Translations under genes and position numbers: made by a program
The notes under the pieces: generated by a model
What the model saw: the letters and a program-made list of their open reading frames with translations, nothing else
What the model was told of the DNA's origin: nothing
Databases searched by the model: none
Source of the DNA: Aspidiotus rigidus
Taxonomy: Eukaryota > Arthropoda > Insecta > Hemiptera > Diaspididae
NCBI GenBank assembly: GCA_035079385.1
Contig: JAVHKY010000059.1
Span: 1,600,001-1,664,000, forward strand
Length of the DNA: 64,000 nucleotides
Reading direction: 5' to 3'
Part shown: piece after piece, positions 10,742-21,064 of the stretch
Numbering within the stretch: the first letter of the stretch is position 1
Layout of the letters: the number at the start of each line of letters is the position of its first letter

Positions 10742-11520
10742 ACGAGTAGACTCCGTTCGTATGGTACCGATTTTCTTGAAACTTTGAGTGTTATTTTCTA
10801 TTGGTGCGGAATCGAGAATAGGGGCTTTAAAAATAAAAAACATCCCCTTTTAAAGCCGTGGCGAGGGATGAAAGTCAGATGTTTCTGGCTGCATCTTTTC
10901 ATCGTGAAGTATGCGTAAATGAAAGTTTTTTACTTTGACGAAATTGCTTGGAAATACGAATCGAGAGTCGATTGATGGCCGCTCATAATTTGAGCGTTTT
11001 ACGGGGAACGTATTTATGATTTACTAATTTCCATAGAAAAATATCACGACTTTCGTACGGTACTACTATCTCGATTTTTTCATCGACAATTTAGCTTGAC
11101 TGATAGGAAACAAAATAGTTCGACAATCTACAATGGAATAAGAATTGAGTGCCGATGTGAAAAAAACAAGAGTGAGTTTATTCATTCAAAACATAATCGA
11201 CAAAATAACAGAGATCGAGGTCGCAAGTGATGTACTGGTGTTGGAAAGTGAGTTTAGACAAGTAAAAGGAAGTATCAAATGTAGCGTTAAACACATAGAA
11301 GTCAAAGCAATTGCTGGGATCTGTATCGATATTACAAAATTTGAGAACTGGATAAAATACCATTTCGCTTATAATTCCGGTAAGAATTAAGTATACGGTA
11401 TACTCACTGAAATATATCTGTATGATAAGAAAATAACGAGGGGTGGATCTACAGGATGATTTACGGGGGAGAGTTCACGACTTTTTTGAAAAAAAAAAGC
11501 TTTCCACCATTTCATATTCC
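10742..11520. other. Probable rest of the Helitron region; one unassigned ORF
   Basis: A plus-strand frame at 11145-11390 (81 codons, containing LFIQNIIDKITEIEV and FENWIKYHF) has coding-like composition but no family I recognise. A short hairpin (GGGGCTTTAAAA with TTTTAAAGCC) lies near 10820-10855. I see no clear Helitron end (CTRR preceded by a hairpin). Confidence 0.3.
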
Positions 11521-12480
11521 CCCGGAATTCACAGGTAGGAGACAGGTGTAGAACTGAATGATTGTGATTGTAGGAGTAAATGAATGGGCTGATTTGAGAA
11601 TTAGTTGAATATGAGTCCGGTATAGCCAGGAAAGATGAAAGTGAGTCAATTAGCAGTAGAAATTTCAGCTGCGGGGGGTGAGGAAATGGAGATCTGTATA
11701 ATATGGCGTTTTGTTTGGTAGTGAAATTGGAGGCAGAACCTTTCAATCAACGACTGATTATGACACCTTAGATCGAGTTCGTGTATTCGGTTTTGGGTCC
11801 AGATTTAGATCCGTTCGGTACAGTAGGGCCCGGGTGGGTCGGAAAATTGGCATAGAGATAATGTTCCTAACAAGTTATTATAGTGTTGTGAGTTTGGAGA
11901 TTATCAGCTAGATCGAGTCGGACATCTGGGGAAGGGGTTAGCTGTGGAGAAGTGGATGATATGATAGGGGGTAGATGGTTCAATTTGAGGTGTTTGAATA
12001 GTTCTCTGGAATCCACAGGAAAGAGACAGATGTAGAAGTGGATGATAGTGGTTGCAAAAATTAATTAATGCGCTGATTTGGGGAATTAGTTGAATAAGAG
12101 TTCTGTACAGCCCGGAAAGATGAAAGTGAGTTAGTTAACCATAGAAATTTGAGCTGGAGGTGAGGAGAGATGGAAATAATAAAGACAAGGGTGTATGGAG
12201 TTTAGTTTAGAGAAAATGGAGACCAAATTTTGCGATCAACTACTGATTATAACTCCTTGGATCGAGTAAGCGTATCCTAATTTGGGTCCAGATTTAGATC
12301 CGTCGGTAAAAATGTTTGGTGGCTGGAAAAAATTGGTATTGAGATGATGTTCATAATGAGTGGTCGGTATACAGTGTAGATCGAGTCGGATATTTGGGAG
12401 AGGGTTTAGCTATAGAGAAGTGGATGATATGATAGGGGGTAGTTGGTTCAGCTTGAGATAATTGAATAATTCAGTCTTAA
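11521..12480. repeat. Two diverged tandem units of about 485 bp
   Basis: CACAGGTAGGAGACAGGTG near 11530 recurs as CACAGGAAAGAGACAGATG near 12015. The two units then run in parallel (GGGTCCAGATTTAGATCCG near 11798 and 12285, GATCGAGTCGGA near 11910 and 12378, GTGGATGATATGATAGGGGG near 11950 and 12420). Divergence is considerable, so the duplication is old. Confidence 0.8.
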
Positions 12481-12878
12481 GAGGAAGGATGAGAGAGTTA
12501 TGTGGGCAGAGTGCGGGAGCGTAGATTGGAAGCTGAATGAATTAAGCTGTGGGATGAATTAAGCTGTGGGTATAAGAAAATTGACAATGAAAGTTCGGAA
12601 GCGACATCTGAAGGGAGGAGGAGTTGCCAGCTTCAACGCAGAGACTGAGAGTGGGGCTAGATCATTGTGCGCCGAGGGCTTGACCTACTTCAAAAGCGAG
12701 TGTATTGACAGATAGAAAAGAGTAATATGGTTTATCATGAAAGAAGAACAGATGATTTTGTTGAGCTCTTGCCTTGCATACTGAATAATGAATCGAAGAG
12801 AGGAGAGTCGGATCGATAGAAAAGCGTTAAGTGGGTGGTTACTGCCTAATATCAGTTGGGAACATTATCATAACGGGA
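12481..12878. other. Spacer end with a short ORF crossing into copy 2
   Basis: A plus-strand ATG frame runs from 12788 to 12994 (68 codons, with ISWEHYHNGRKIKMC and FKDYRDGRSFL) and crosses the copy 2 edge. In copy 1 the matching codons from KMC to the stop are also open. Because the only cluster of differences between the copies falls here, this could be an exon or a separate repeat. I do not recognise it. Confidence 0.25.
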
Positions 12879-13036
12879 GAAAAATTAAAATGTGCGCTTC
12901 ACATTGTAGAGCTTCATGGCACGATATCATAAGATGCCTTTTCAAAGACTACAGGGATGGAAGATCTTTTCTGAGGAACTGTGTAAAAGTATAAAATGAT
13001 ACAATATCAGTTTTCGATAAACTAAAAAAATTGTTA

Positions 13037-13044
13037 TGACTTGA
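13037..13044. other. Left target-site duplication TGACTTGA
   Basis: The same eight bases follow the element at 21057-21064. Copy 1 has the single uninterrupted site at about 5996-6003, which proves the insertion point. Confidence 0.95.
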
Positions 13045-13372
13045 GTAGGGGGGATATGGTGGGGTTGGCACACAAAAAGTGTGGAGACGTCCCTGCCCCC
13101 TTATGGTAAACTCCCAATGAGGTCCATGCCCCCTCAGTGGATCTGTCCCCTCGATGAATTGTGTGCTACATTAATGAGGTGTCCACCCCTATGTGAATCT
13201 TTCCCATCGACATGTTTTGTATAAGAGCGATAGTTCATCAAAGACATATTGTAGCTCAACCACGACTATAAATTTATTTTATTTTTTATTGTTGCTCTGT
13301 TGAAGGCATAAACGTTTTCTCATGTATACTATATAACTAGTTATATTCACACCTTTCAAACTGAAAATTGAT

Positions 13373-14010
13373 GAGGTCTCTGCCCCCTTTGATATACCGG
13401 TATGTATGCTTTCTTATGAAAATCTCTTCGACAAAGTTGCTACCCCATTGATCGACCGTCTACTTCTTAATTAGGTCTCGGCCCCCTTCAATATATGTAT
13501 GCTTTCTCATGAAAATCTCGATGAAGTCGCTACCCCCATCGATCAAACAACTGCCTATATGATAAGGCCTCTGCCCCCTTCGACATACATGTGGGTTCTC
13601 ATAAAATTACTTTAATGAAATCGCTACCCTCCCAATCAAGCATTTACCTATTTGATGAGGTCTCTGCCCCCTTTGATGTATGTGTGAGTTTTCATGAAAA
13701 TCTCCCCAATGAAGTCGCTACCCCCCTCGATCAAGTACCTGCCGATTCGATGAGGTCTCTGCCCCCATTCAATAGATGTATGCTTTCTCATGAAAATCTC
13801 CTTGATGAAGTGACCACCCCCTCGATCATGCATCTACCTATTCGATGAGGTCTCTGCCCCCCATTCAATAGATGTATGCTTTCTCATGAAAATCTCCTGA
13901 ATGAACTCGCCACCCCCTCAAACAAGCGTCTATCTATTTGCCCCTCGATATATGCATGTTTTCTCATAAAAATCTCCTCAATGAAGTCGCTATCCCCTTC
14001 AATATTTGTA
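13373..14010. repeat. Minisatellite of about 95-bp period, left arm
   Basis: About seven units share GAGGTCTCTGCCCCC, TATGCTTTCTCATGAAAATC and GAAGTCGCTACCCCC. Unit starts near 13373, 13474, 13564, 13658, 13751 and 13847 give spacings of 90-101 bp. The open frames across it are by-products of the repeat. Confidence 0.85.
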
Positions 14011-14258
14011 TGCTTGCTTAGTATGTTAGTTTCTGGGAACCACACACCCTTTTAAAAATTTTTATGAAGTAGTTTCCTTGTTGGTATTTGATTCCCAGCT
14101 TAATTAGATTATCAATATAAGATTAAGGTATCAACACATCATATTTGTCGTTCCATCGTTAAAAAGAAGATGCCTGCAGGTGACTAGCGACGATCTTTGT
14201 CCTCGTGAAACGTATATTATGCTTATAGGGATGGCAAGTCGTGACTTGTTCCAATATC

Positions 14259-14286
14259 TTCTCTCTCTCTCTCTCTATCTCTCTCG
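14259..14286. repeat. (CT)n microsatellite, left arm
   Basis: A short, interrupted CT run (CTCTATCTCTCTCGC) corresponds to a longer pure GA run in the right arm, so the arms have diverged here by slippage. Confidence 0.9.
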
Positions 14287-15269
14287 CTTGTTCATGGTTA
14301 CGCGTGTCTCTGTCGCGTCTCTGTCGTACACCTTCATCGTATTTCTCGCCTACCTGATTGAAACCGCTGCTACCCCACGGTCACTCATTTTTGTATCATT
14401 TCTTGTGAAAAAAAAAAGGGTGTTGTTAGGTTGTACGTTCAGTGCGTCCTGTTTTTCGCGTGATAGACAGTTCATTGTCGCGGTTTTATATTTTTTCGTT
14501 TGTTTATGCAATTTGTATTTTGATAAAGTTTTTATTCCCGTATTATTTGATCGTATTTCAATTCAAGTAAGTAAATTATCTTTAACTTCACATTTGTTTC
14601 TTCAAGAGAAAAACTAAGCATAGAAACATCGAAATATTTTTGATCGACAAAGATTTGATCAAGTTGCCTTTTGAATAAGAACTTTTGTTGTAGGTAAATA
14701 TGGTAATCTAGTCATGAATAATATGAAATAATTTAATTCTAGTGTAAGTTATGTAGGATGTGGTCACCATTGTATCAGAAAATATATCACACCCACAATT
14801 AGGTAACCCTGAAATTTTAAATAATGTGGTCAAATGTAGGACTTTGAATAAATCGGAATTCAGCAAAAAATTGAGGCTCTGCTCGCACACAAATAAAATC
14901 CTAACTGTTGTAAATCAGGATTGATAGATAAAAATATTTCTTTGTAATGCAAAGAATTTGACAGTGATTAACATATAAAGATGGCAATTGTTCCATTTTT
15001 ACTCTTACACCCGCTCCTATTCCAGACTTTCCAAAAATAAAAGAGACTTCCATTTTGATTCAGTTTCATTGTATTTTAGTTCCTTCGAGTGATCACTTGT
15101 GCGCTTCTGTATCAAACTATAAACATTGATATTTTGTCATTGATTTTTAGCCACATATATTTTATATTTCATATACCTACCCTACATTCCATCTGCATAT
15201 ATTTCGCACAAGAAATGTTTTCTCTTTTACCCTCGTTGTCTTCCGCCAGTCGCAAGAGGCCAGCAAGTA

Positions 15270-16774
15270 GGGTGACTGCGCCAGTTTGCAACGCACCACC
15301 AGTTTGCATCATTTTGTAAAGATTCTTAAAAAATAAGAGGATGAGTAGCTGTGGAATAAAAGCAAAAAAAAAAAAAAAAAAATTCAATGTATCCGTTTTA
15401 ACGTGAACCTACCCTCACGGTATTATCTGTGGTTTTTGTTATCACTTCAACGTTTCAAAGTTGTTTCAAAGTTCAGTATGCCGTATCCCATGAAAAAATA
15501 ACTAGATACTTTCGGAAAGCTTGGTGAAGAAATGAGATTTTAGATGGATTATTTAACATTGGATTATATATTCCTTTGTCATAATGGTAAGTAAGGTATC
15601 CAACTTCAAATAAATAATAACGTTTGACCGAAAAAAGGAGAATAATTTTATTTTATTTGGATACGTTGCAAACATTCCATACAGAGCAGTACTTCACCAG
15701 TTTGCAACACTTCGTTGCAAACTGGTGATCAAGTGTGCTCCAGTTTGCAACGCACACATTTTATCACCTTATCACTGTTTTAGTCTATTAAGCTGATGGC
15801 TAGCTAAAAGTACCTAGGTATTCATTTCTTTTTTATAGGCTATATTCTACAGTTTTGTTGAGAAAATATTGACTTTTCTTATACATCATCAATGATTAAA
15901 TTAATGAAAAATTATTTTTTATTGGTTCATTACACGAGTGAAAAATTCCATTTAGGCTACTGACCACGGTACATTATAGAGGTATTGACACAACGAAAAA
16001 TTTCTGTCGCACGAATTGTGTTAATTCATAGGGAATTCCGCTACGCTCGCAGCGATCGTTTGAATACCTTCCACACCCCACCTGTGTCGGAACCTTACCG
16101 GAGGTACCCTAATATTGACGAAATTTTCGAGGGTTGTAAAAGGTGAAGAAATTCACCTAAGAAGATAATTTTTTTTTAAATAAGTAGAGCATGGTTAGTT
16201 GTCTATTCGTACCTAGTTTCAGATTTTTAGGTTAATACCTGATTCCTCTACAAATTTTTAAAAATTGATGAATTTACATTACCTAGTATTCATGTAGTTT
16301 TCACGCTTAGTAATACCTTGCAACGCTCCTAGCGTAGATTATATCAACTGACACAACTCAGGCGACAGTAACAAACACGGCTAATATACGTTCGTGTCAA
16401 TACCTCTATAATGTACCGTGCTACTGACTGATAAGAGGTATGACACTAACTGTTCACCTTCATGAAACGAACTGTTTTCGTACCCTAATTGGTGTTAAAG
16501 CATTGTTTGTAGAAAGCGTTGCAAACTGGTGTCAGGAGTGTTTCAAACTGGTGAACTTGCGTTGCAAACTGGTACATTTGCATTTTTTCGACTTATTTAC
16601 AAAATTTAGAACATTCAATGCATTAGAATGTTTTTCTTATCAATGTTTTTGAAAAATTACGTCATACAGATTCTAAATATGTATCGTTCATCACATTTGC
16701 ATGAATACCGAATTTCTGATGGGAAGTTGGAGTGGAAAATTCTCTTAACGCGTTGCAAACTGGCGCAGTCACCC
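15270..16774. mobile_element. 1505-bp TA-flanked non-autonomous element (Tc1/mariner-like)
   Basis: The ends are GGGTGACTGCGCCAGTTTGC and its reverse complement, and the perfect terminal repeat runs about 25 bp. TA is duplicated at 15268-15269 and 16775-16776, and the right arm keeps the empty site with one TA. A TA duplication is the mark of Tc1/mariner-type insertion. No transposase frame is present. The motif CCAGTTTGCAAC or its complement occurs about ten times: in both ends, in subterminal clusters (15280-15310, 15697-15760, 16517-16575) and in the target just outside. It contains the hAT-like MITE at 15965-16420. Confidence 0.85.
15965..16420. mobile_element. 456-bp hAT-like MITE nested in the TA-flanked element
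   Basis: A perfect 27-bp terminal inverted repeat begins CACGGTACATTATAGAGG. The 8-bp duplication CTACTGAC lies at 15957-15964 and 16421-16428. A CA start and an 8-bp duplication point to the hAT superfamily. The interior is non-coding. A second, diverged copy starts at 63019. Confidence 0.85.
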
Positions 16775-16875
16775 TAGATCTCCAGTTTGCAACAGACCCA
16801 AGTAAGCAAAGTAAAATAAAATAATGAGAGAAAACTTTTATAAAAATCTAATTAGGTCTATGTTCTTATAGAAAA

Positions 16876-18000
16876 ATGATGAAACTTGTTCACAATTTGA
16901 CTCAACTGGATCCATCAACATCTGATATATTGTACTCTCCACAAAAGCAACAAGCCGAAAATGAGGTTGTTTGGCAGAAAAAGATCATTGACATGGGCAA
17001 GAAAGGGTGAGTCTGATTTGAGAGCCTTATAATTCATTTATTATTATCAATATTACAAGTATTTTTTATTATTTACAGAAAAAAAGTTGTCAAATTCCAA
17101 ACACCATCTGCGTCACTAACTGCTTCATCTACCCATCCAAGCCTCAAACCTAAGGCGTTTCTTGATGATCCTTCCAAGGTCAATGCATTCTTATGTCGCA
17201 TGTGTAATACAGGCTATCGCAAAGGATATTATCATAATCACATACGATCTGAAAATCACAAGAAAGCCATAGTAATGTTAACTAATGCCAATCATCCTAA
17301 GAATGGTATAATAATTCATGAAACAAATTATGGAAAATGCATTGATATCATGTTTCCAAATTATGAAAAATATTCTGAGCTGTTAGAGAATTATAAGGCT
17401 AAGGTGAATGAAAGATCCTTCAATCAACACAACACTATCCCTAAAAAACCAACCATTGGCAGTGGGAAAAATTTGTCTGGCGACATATCTGCTATTTCAG
17501 ATTTCATCCAGTTTTATCAGTATGGCATCAACTTCCGTATAAATAAGGCTTTGCTAGATTTTGGGTGTATCAAAATTAACCTGAGTGTTAATCTTGTACT
17601 ATGTAAAATACTTCCTGATGGATCAGAACCAATGCTACAGAATCTCGGCTTGCGCTCTAAATGTCGGGAAGTTTATTCAACAACCAATTTAGACACACTT
17701 TTTGCAGACATCATTCGAGAGATTCAGACTAAATATGAAGAGAATAGCTTTATTGGCTCAAATTGGACTCTTTATAATTTTAAAAATATAGACCTACAAA
17801 TTAATGCATTTACACCCCTTTCAGCTTGTTCTCATATTAAATTACCCAAATCTATTGCCAACAAACACGCGGTCATTAATATTCAAAATAATGATAATAG
17901 GTGTTTTTTCTATTCAATTGCCTGTAAATTTCTCAATAATAATGTAAATAATAAGGATCGAGTTTCACATCAGGAAGTATTTTACATAGTACAAGATTAA
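16876..18000 (+). CDS. Truncated PolB-element protein (left arm plus centre)
   Basis: Exon 1 runs from the ATG at 16876 to 17006, the intron is 17007-17078 (GTGAGT to TTTACAG) and exon 2 is 17079-18000; the frame is kept across the split Gly codon. About 350 residues. A C2H2-type finger (CRMC, then YHNHIRSENHK) starts near residue 90. The part in the unpaired centre reads GSNWTLYNFKNIDLQI, LSACSHIKLPKSIANK and AVINIQNNDNRCFFYSI, ending NNKDRVSH. From memory, the IN(I/V)QN-D-x-CF-x-(W/Y)SI motif followed by RVS(H/K)Y belongs to proteins preceding or fused to protein-primed DNA polymerase B in Polinton/adintovirus-like elements of arthropods and cnidarians. The polymerase part is missing: after RVSH the frame runs into the opposite arm in antisense (about 12 residues) and stops. 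No exonuclease or polymerase motif is present. Confidence 0.65.
17621..17967 (+). other. Unpaired centre of the foldback element
   Basis: Pairing ends at CTTCCTGATG (17611-17620) on the left and resumes at CATCAGGAAG (17968-17977). The 347 bp between are the natural continuation of the left gene, so the right arm is the inverted duplicate of the 5' part and the centre records where the gene was cut. Confidence 0.85.
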
Positions 18001-18712
18001 CACTCAGGTTAATTTTGATACACCCAAAATCTAGCAAAGCCTTATTTATACGGAAGTTGATGCCATACTGATAAAACTGGATGAAATCTGAAATAGCAGA
18101 TATGTCGCCAGACAAATTTTTCCCACTGCCAATGGTTGGTTTTTTAGGGATAGTGTTGTGTTGATTGAAGGATCTTTCATTCACCTTAGCCTTATAATTC
18201 TCTAACAGCTCAGAATATTTTTCATAATTTGGAAACATGATATCAATGCATTTTCCATAATTTGTTTCATGAATTATTATACCATTCTTAGGATGATTGG
18301 CATTAGTTAACATTACTATGGCTTTCTTGTGATTTTCAGATCGTATGTGATTATGATAATATCCTTTGCGATAGCCTGTATTACACATGCGACATAAGAA
18401 TGCATTGACCTTGGAAGGATCATCAAGAAACGCCTTAGGTTTGAGGCTTGGATGGGTAGATGAAGCAGTTAGTGACGCAGATGGTGTTTGGAATTTGACA
18501 ACTTTTTTTCTGTAAATAATAAAAAATACTTGTAATATTGATAATAATAAATGAATTATAAGGCTCTCAAATCAGACTCACCCTTTCTTGCCCATGTCAA
18601 TGATCTTTTTCTGCCAAACAACCTCATTTTCGGCTTGTTGCTTTTGTGGAGAGTACAATATATCAGATGTTGATGGATCCAGTTGAGTCAAATTGTGAAC
18701 AAGTTTCATCAT
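17933..18712 (-). CDS. Truncated PolB-element protein (right arm)
   Basis: This is the mirror copy of the left-arm gene: exon 1 18712-18582, intron 18581-18510 and exon 2 from 18509 down to the stop at 17933. It encodes the same N-terminal region and C2H2 finger, but at the centre it switches after KILPD to VKLDPYYLHYY and stops, because it reads the centre in antisense. It therefore lacks the INIQNNDNRCF segment that the left copy keeps. The two genes converge and their 3' ends overlap at 17933-18000. Splice signals are intact. Whether a truncated protein is made, or only double-stranded RNA, cannot be judged from sequence. Confidence 0.6.
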
Positions 18713-19792
18713 TTTTCTATAAGAACATAGACCTAATTAGATTTTTATAAAAGTTTTCTCTCATTATTTTATTTTACTTTGCTTACTTGGGTCTGTTGCA
18801 AACTGGAGATCTACTTGCTGGCCTCTTGCGACTGGCGGAAGACAACAAGGGTAAAAGAGAAAACATTTCTTGTGCGAAATATATGCAGATGGAATGTAGG
18901 GTAGGTATATGAAATATAAAATATATGTGGCTAAAAATCAATGACAAAATATCAATGTTTATAGTTTGATACAGAAGCGCACAAGTGATCACTCGAAGGA
19001 ACTAAAATACAATGAAACTGAATCAAAATGGAAGTCTCTTTTATTTTTGGAAAGTCTGGAATAGGAGCGGGTGTAAGAGTAAAAATGGAACAATTGCCAT
19101 CTTTATATGTTAATCACTGTCAAATTCTTTGCATTACAAAGAAATATTTTTATCTATCAATCCTGATTTACAACAGTTAGGATTTTATTTGTGTGCGAGC
19201 AGAGCCTCAATTTTTTGCTGAATTCCGATTTATTCAAAGTCCTACATTTGACCACATTATTTAAAATTTCAGGGTTACCTAATTGTGGGTGTGATATATT
19301 TTCTGATACAATGGTGACCACATCCTACATAACTTACACTAGAATTAAATTATTTCATATTATTCATGACTAGATTACCATATTTACCTACAACAAAAGT
19401 TCTTATTCAAAAGGCAACTTGATCAAATCTTTGTCGATCAAAAATATTTCGATGTTTCTATGCTTAGTTTTTCTCTTGAAGAAACAAATGTGAAGTTAAA
19501 GATAATTTACTTACTTGAATTGAAATACGATCAAATAATACGGGAATAAAAACTTTATCAAAATACAAATTGCATAAACAAACGAAAAAATATAAAACCG
19601 CGACAATGAACTGTCTATCACGCGAAAAACAGGACGCACTGAACGTACAACCTAACAACACCCTTTTTTTTTTCACAAGAAATGATACAAAAATGAGTGA
19701 CCGTGGGGTAGCAGCGGTTTCAATCAGGTAGGCGAGAAATACGATGAAGGTGTACGACAGAGACGCGACAGAGACACGCGTAACCATGAACA

Positions 19793-19794
<2 letters not shown>
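18713..19794. other. Right-arm 5' flank of the convergent gene
   Basis: AT-rich sequence mirrors 14287-15269 and 16777-16875. It contains the empty site of the TA-flanked element (GATCTACTTGCTGG near 18810) with the motif GTTGCAAACTGG beside it. The frames present are mirror shadows. Confidence 0.6.

Positions 19795-19842
<48 letters not shown>
19795..19842. repeat. (GA)n microsatellite, right arm
   Basis: About 24 GA dinucleotides, longer and purer than the left-arm counterpart. Confidence 0.95.
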
Positions 19843-19845
<3 letters not shown>

Positions 19846-20090
19846 ATTGGAACAAGTCACGACTTGCCATCCCTATAAGCATAATATACGTTTCACGAGG
19901 ACAAAGATCGTCGCTAGTCACCTGCAGGCATCTTCTTTTTAACGATGGAACGACAAATATGATGTGTTGATACCTTAATCTTATATTGATAATCTAATTA
20001 AGCTGGGAATCAAATACCAACAAGGAAACTACTTCATAAAAATTTTTAAAAGGGTGTGTGGTTCCCAGAAACTAACATACTAAGCAAGCA

Positions 20091-20728
20091 TACAAATATT
20101 GAAGGGGATAGCGACTTCATTGAGGAGATTTTTATGAGAAAACATGCATATATCGAGGGGCAAATAGATAGACGCTTGTTTGAGGGGGTGGCGAGTTCAT
20201 TCAGGAGATTTTCATGAGAAAGCATACATCTATTGAATGGGGGGCAGAGACCTCATCGAATAGGTAGATGCATGATCGAGGGGGTGGTCACTTCATCAAG
20301 GAGATTTTCATGAGAAAGCATACATCTATTGAATGGGGGCAGAGACCTCATCGAATCGGCAGGTACTTGATCGAGGGGGGTAGCGACTTCATTGGGGAGA
20401 TTTTCATGAAAACTCACACATACATCAAAGGGGGCAGAGACCTCATCAAATAGGTAAATGCTTGATTGGGAGGGTAGCGATTTCATTAAAGTAATTTTAT
20501 GAGAACCCACATGTATGTCGAAGGGGGCAGAGGCCTTATCATATAGGCAGTTGTTTGATCGATGGGGGTAGCGACTTCATCGAGATTTTCATGAGAAAGC
20601 ATACATATATTGAAGGGGGCCGAGACCTAATTAAGAAGTAGACGGTCGATCAATGGGGTAGCAACTTTGTCGAGGAGATTTTCATAAGAAAGCATACATA
20701 CCGGTATATCAAAGGGGGCAGAGACCTC
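20091..20728. repeat. Minisatellite of about 95-bp period, right arm
   Basis: Mirror image of 13373-14010, unit for unit, including the CCCCCC variants, with no length change seen. Confidence 0.85.
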
Positions 20729-21056
20729 ATCAATTTTCAGTTTGAAAGGTGTGAATATAACTAGTTATATAGTATACATGAGAAAACGTTTATGCCTTCA
20801 ACAGAGCAACAATAAAAAATAAAATAAATTTATAGTCGTGGTTGAGCTACAATATGTCTTTGATGAACTATCGCTCTTATACAAAACATGTCGATGGGAA
20901 AGATTCACATAGGGGTGGACACCTCATTAATGTAGCACACAATTCATCGAGGGGACAGATCCACTGAGGGGGCATGGACCTCATTGGGAGTTTACCATAA
21001 GGGGGCAGGGACGTCTCCACACTTTTTGTGTGCCAACCCCACCATATCCCCCCTAC

Positions 21057-21064
21057 TGACTTGA
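21057..21064. other. Right target-site duplication TGACTTGA
   Basis: Direct repeat of 13037-13044 bordering the foldback element. Confidence 0.95.

Larger units (their letters stand above)
13045..21056. mobile_element. 8012-bp foldback element made of two inverted 3.07-kb arms
   Basis: The element starts GTAGGGGGGATATGGTGGGG and ends with the exact reverse complement. The left arm is 13045-17620 (about 3069 bp once the nested 1505-bp element and one TA are removed) and the right arm is 17968-21056 (3089 bp). They enclose a 347-bp unpaired centre. The arm differences I noticed are a longer GA repeat on the right and single bases such as CCCTCGTTG versus CCCTTGTTG. Each arm holds, from outside in, the terminal sequence, a 95-bp minisatellite, AT-rich sequence and a spliced gene pointing to the centre. 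No transposase or integrase is encoded. The 8-bp duplication matches hAT, P or Zisupton-like insertion rather than the 6-bp duplication usual for Polintons. Confidence 0.93.

Noticed and set aside
13591..13848. ORFs across the 95-bp minisatellite on both strands and their mirror copies
   Set aside because: They are open only because the repeat has no stop in those frames. The composition is repeat-derived.
14180..14617. 145-codon ORF and its mirror at 19464-19921
   Set aside because: It crosses a CT microsatellite whose length differs between arms and breaks the frame, and there are no motifs.
13045..21056. Calling the foldback a complete Polinton/Maverick
   Set aside because: It has no integrase, polymerase core, ATPase, protease or capsid gene, an 8-bp instead of a 6-bp duplication, and is only 8 kb. 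Only a partial gene resemblance remains.
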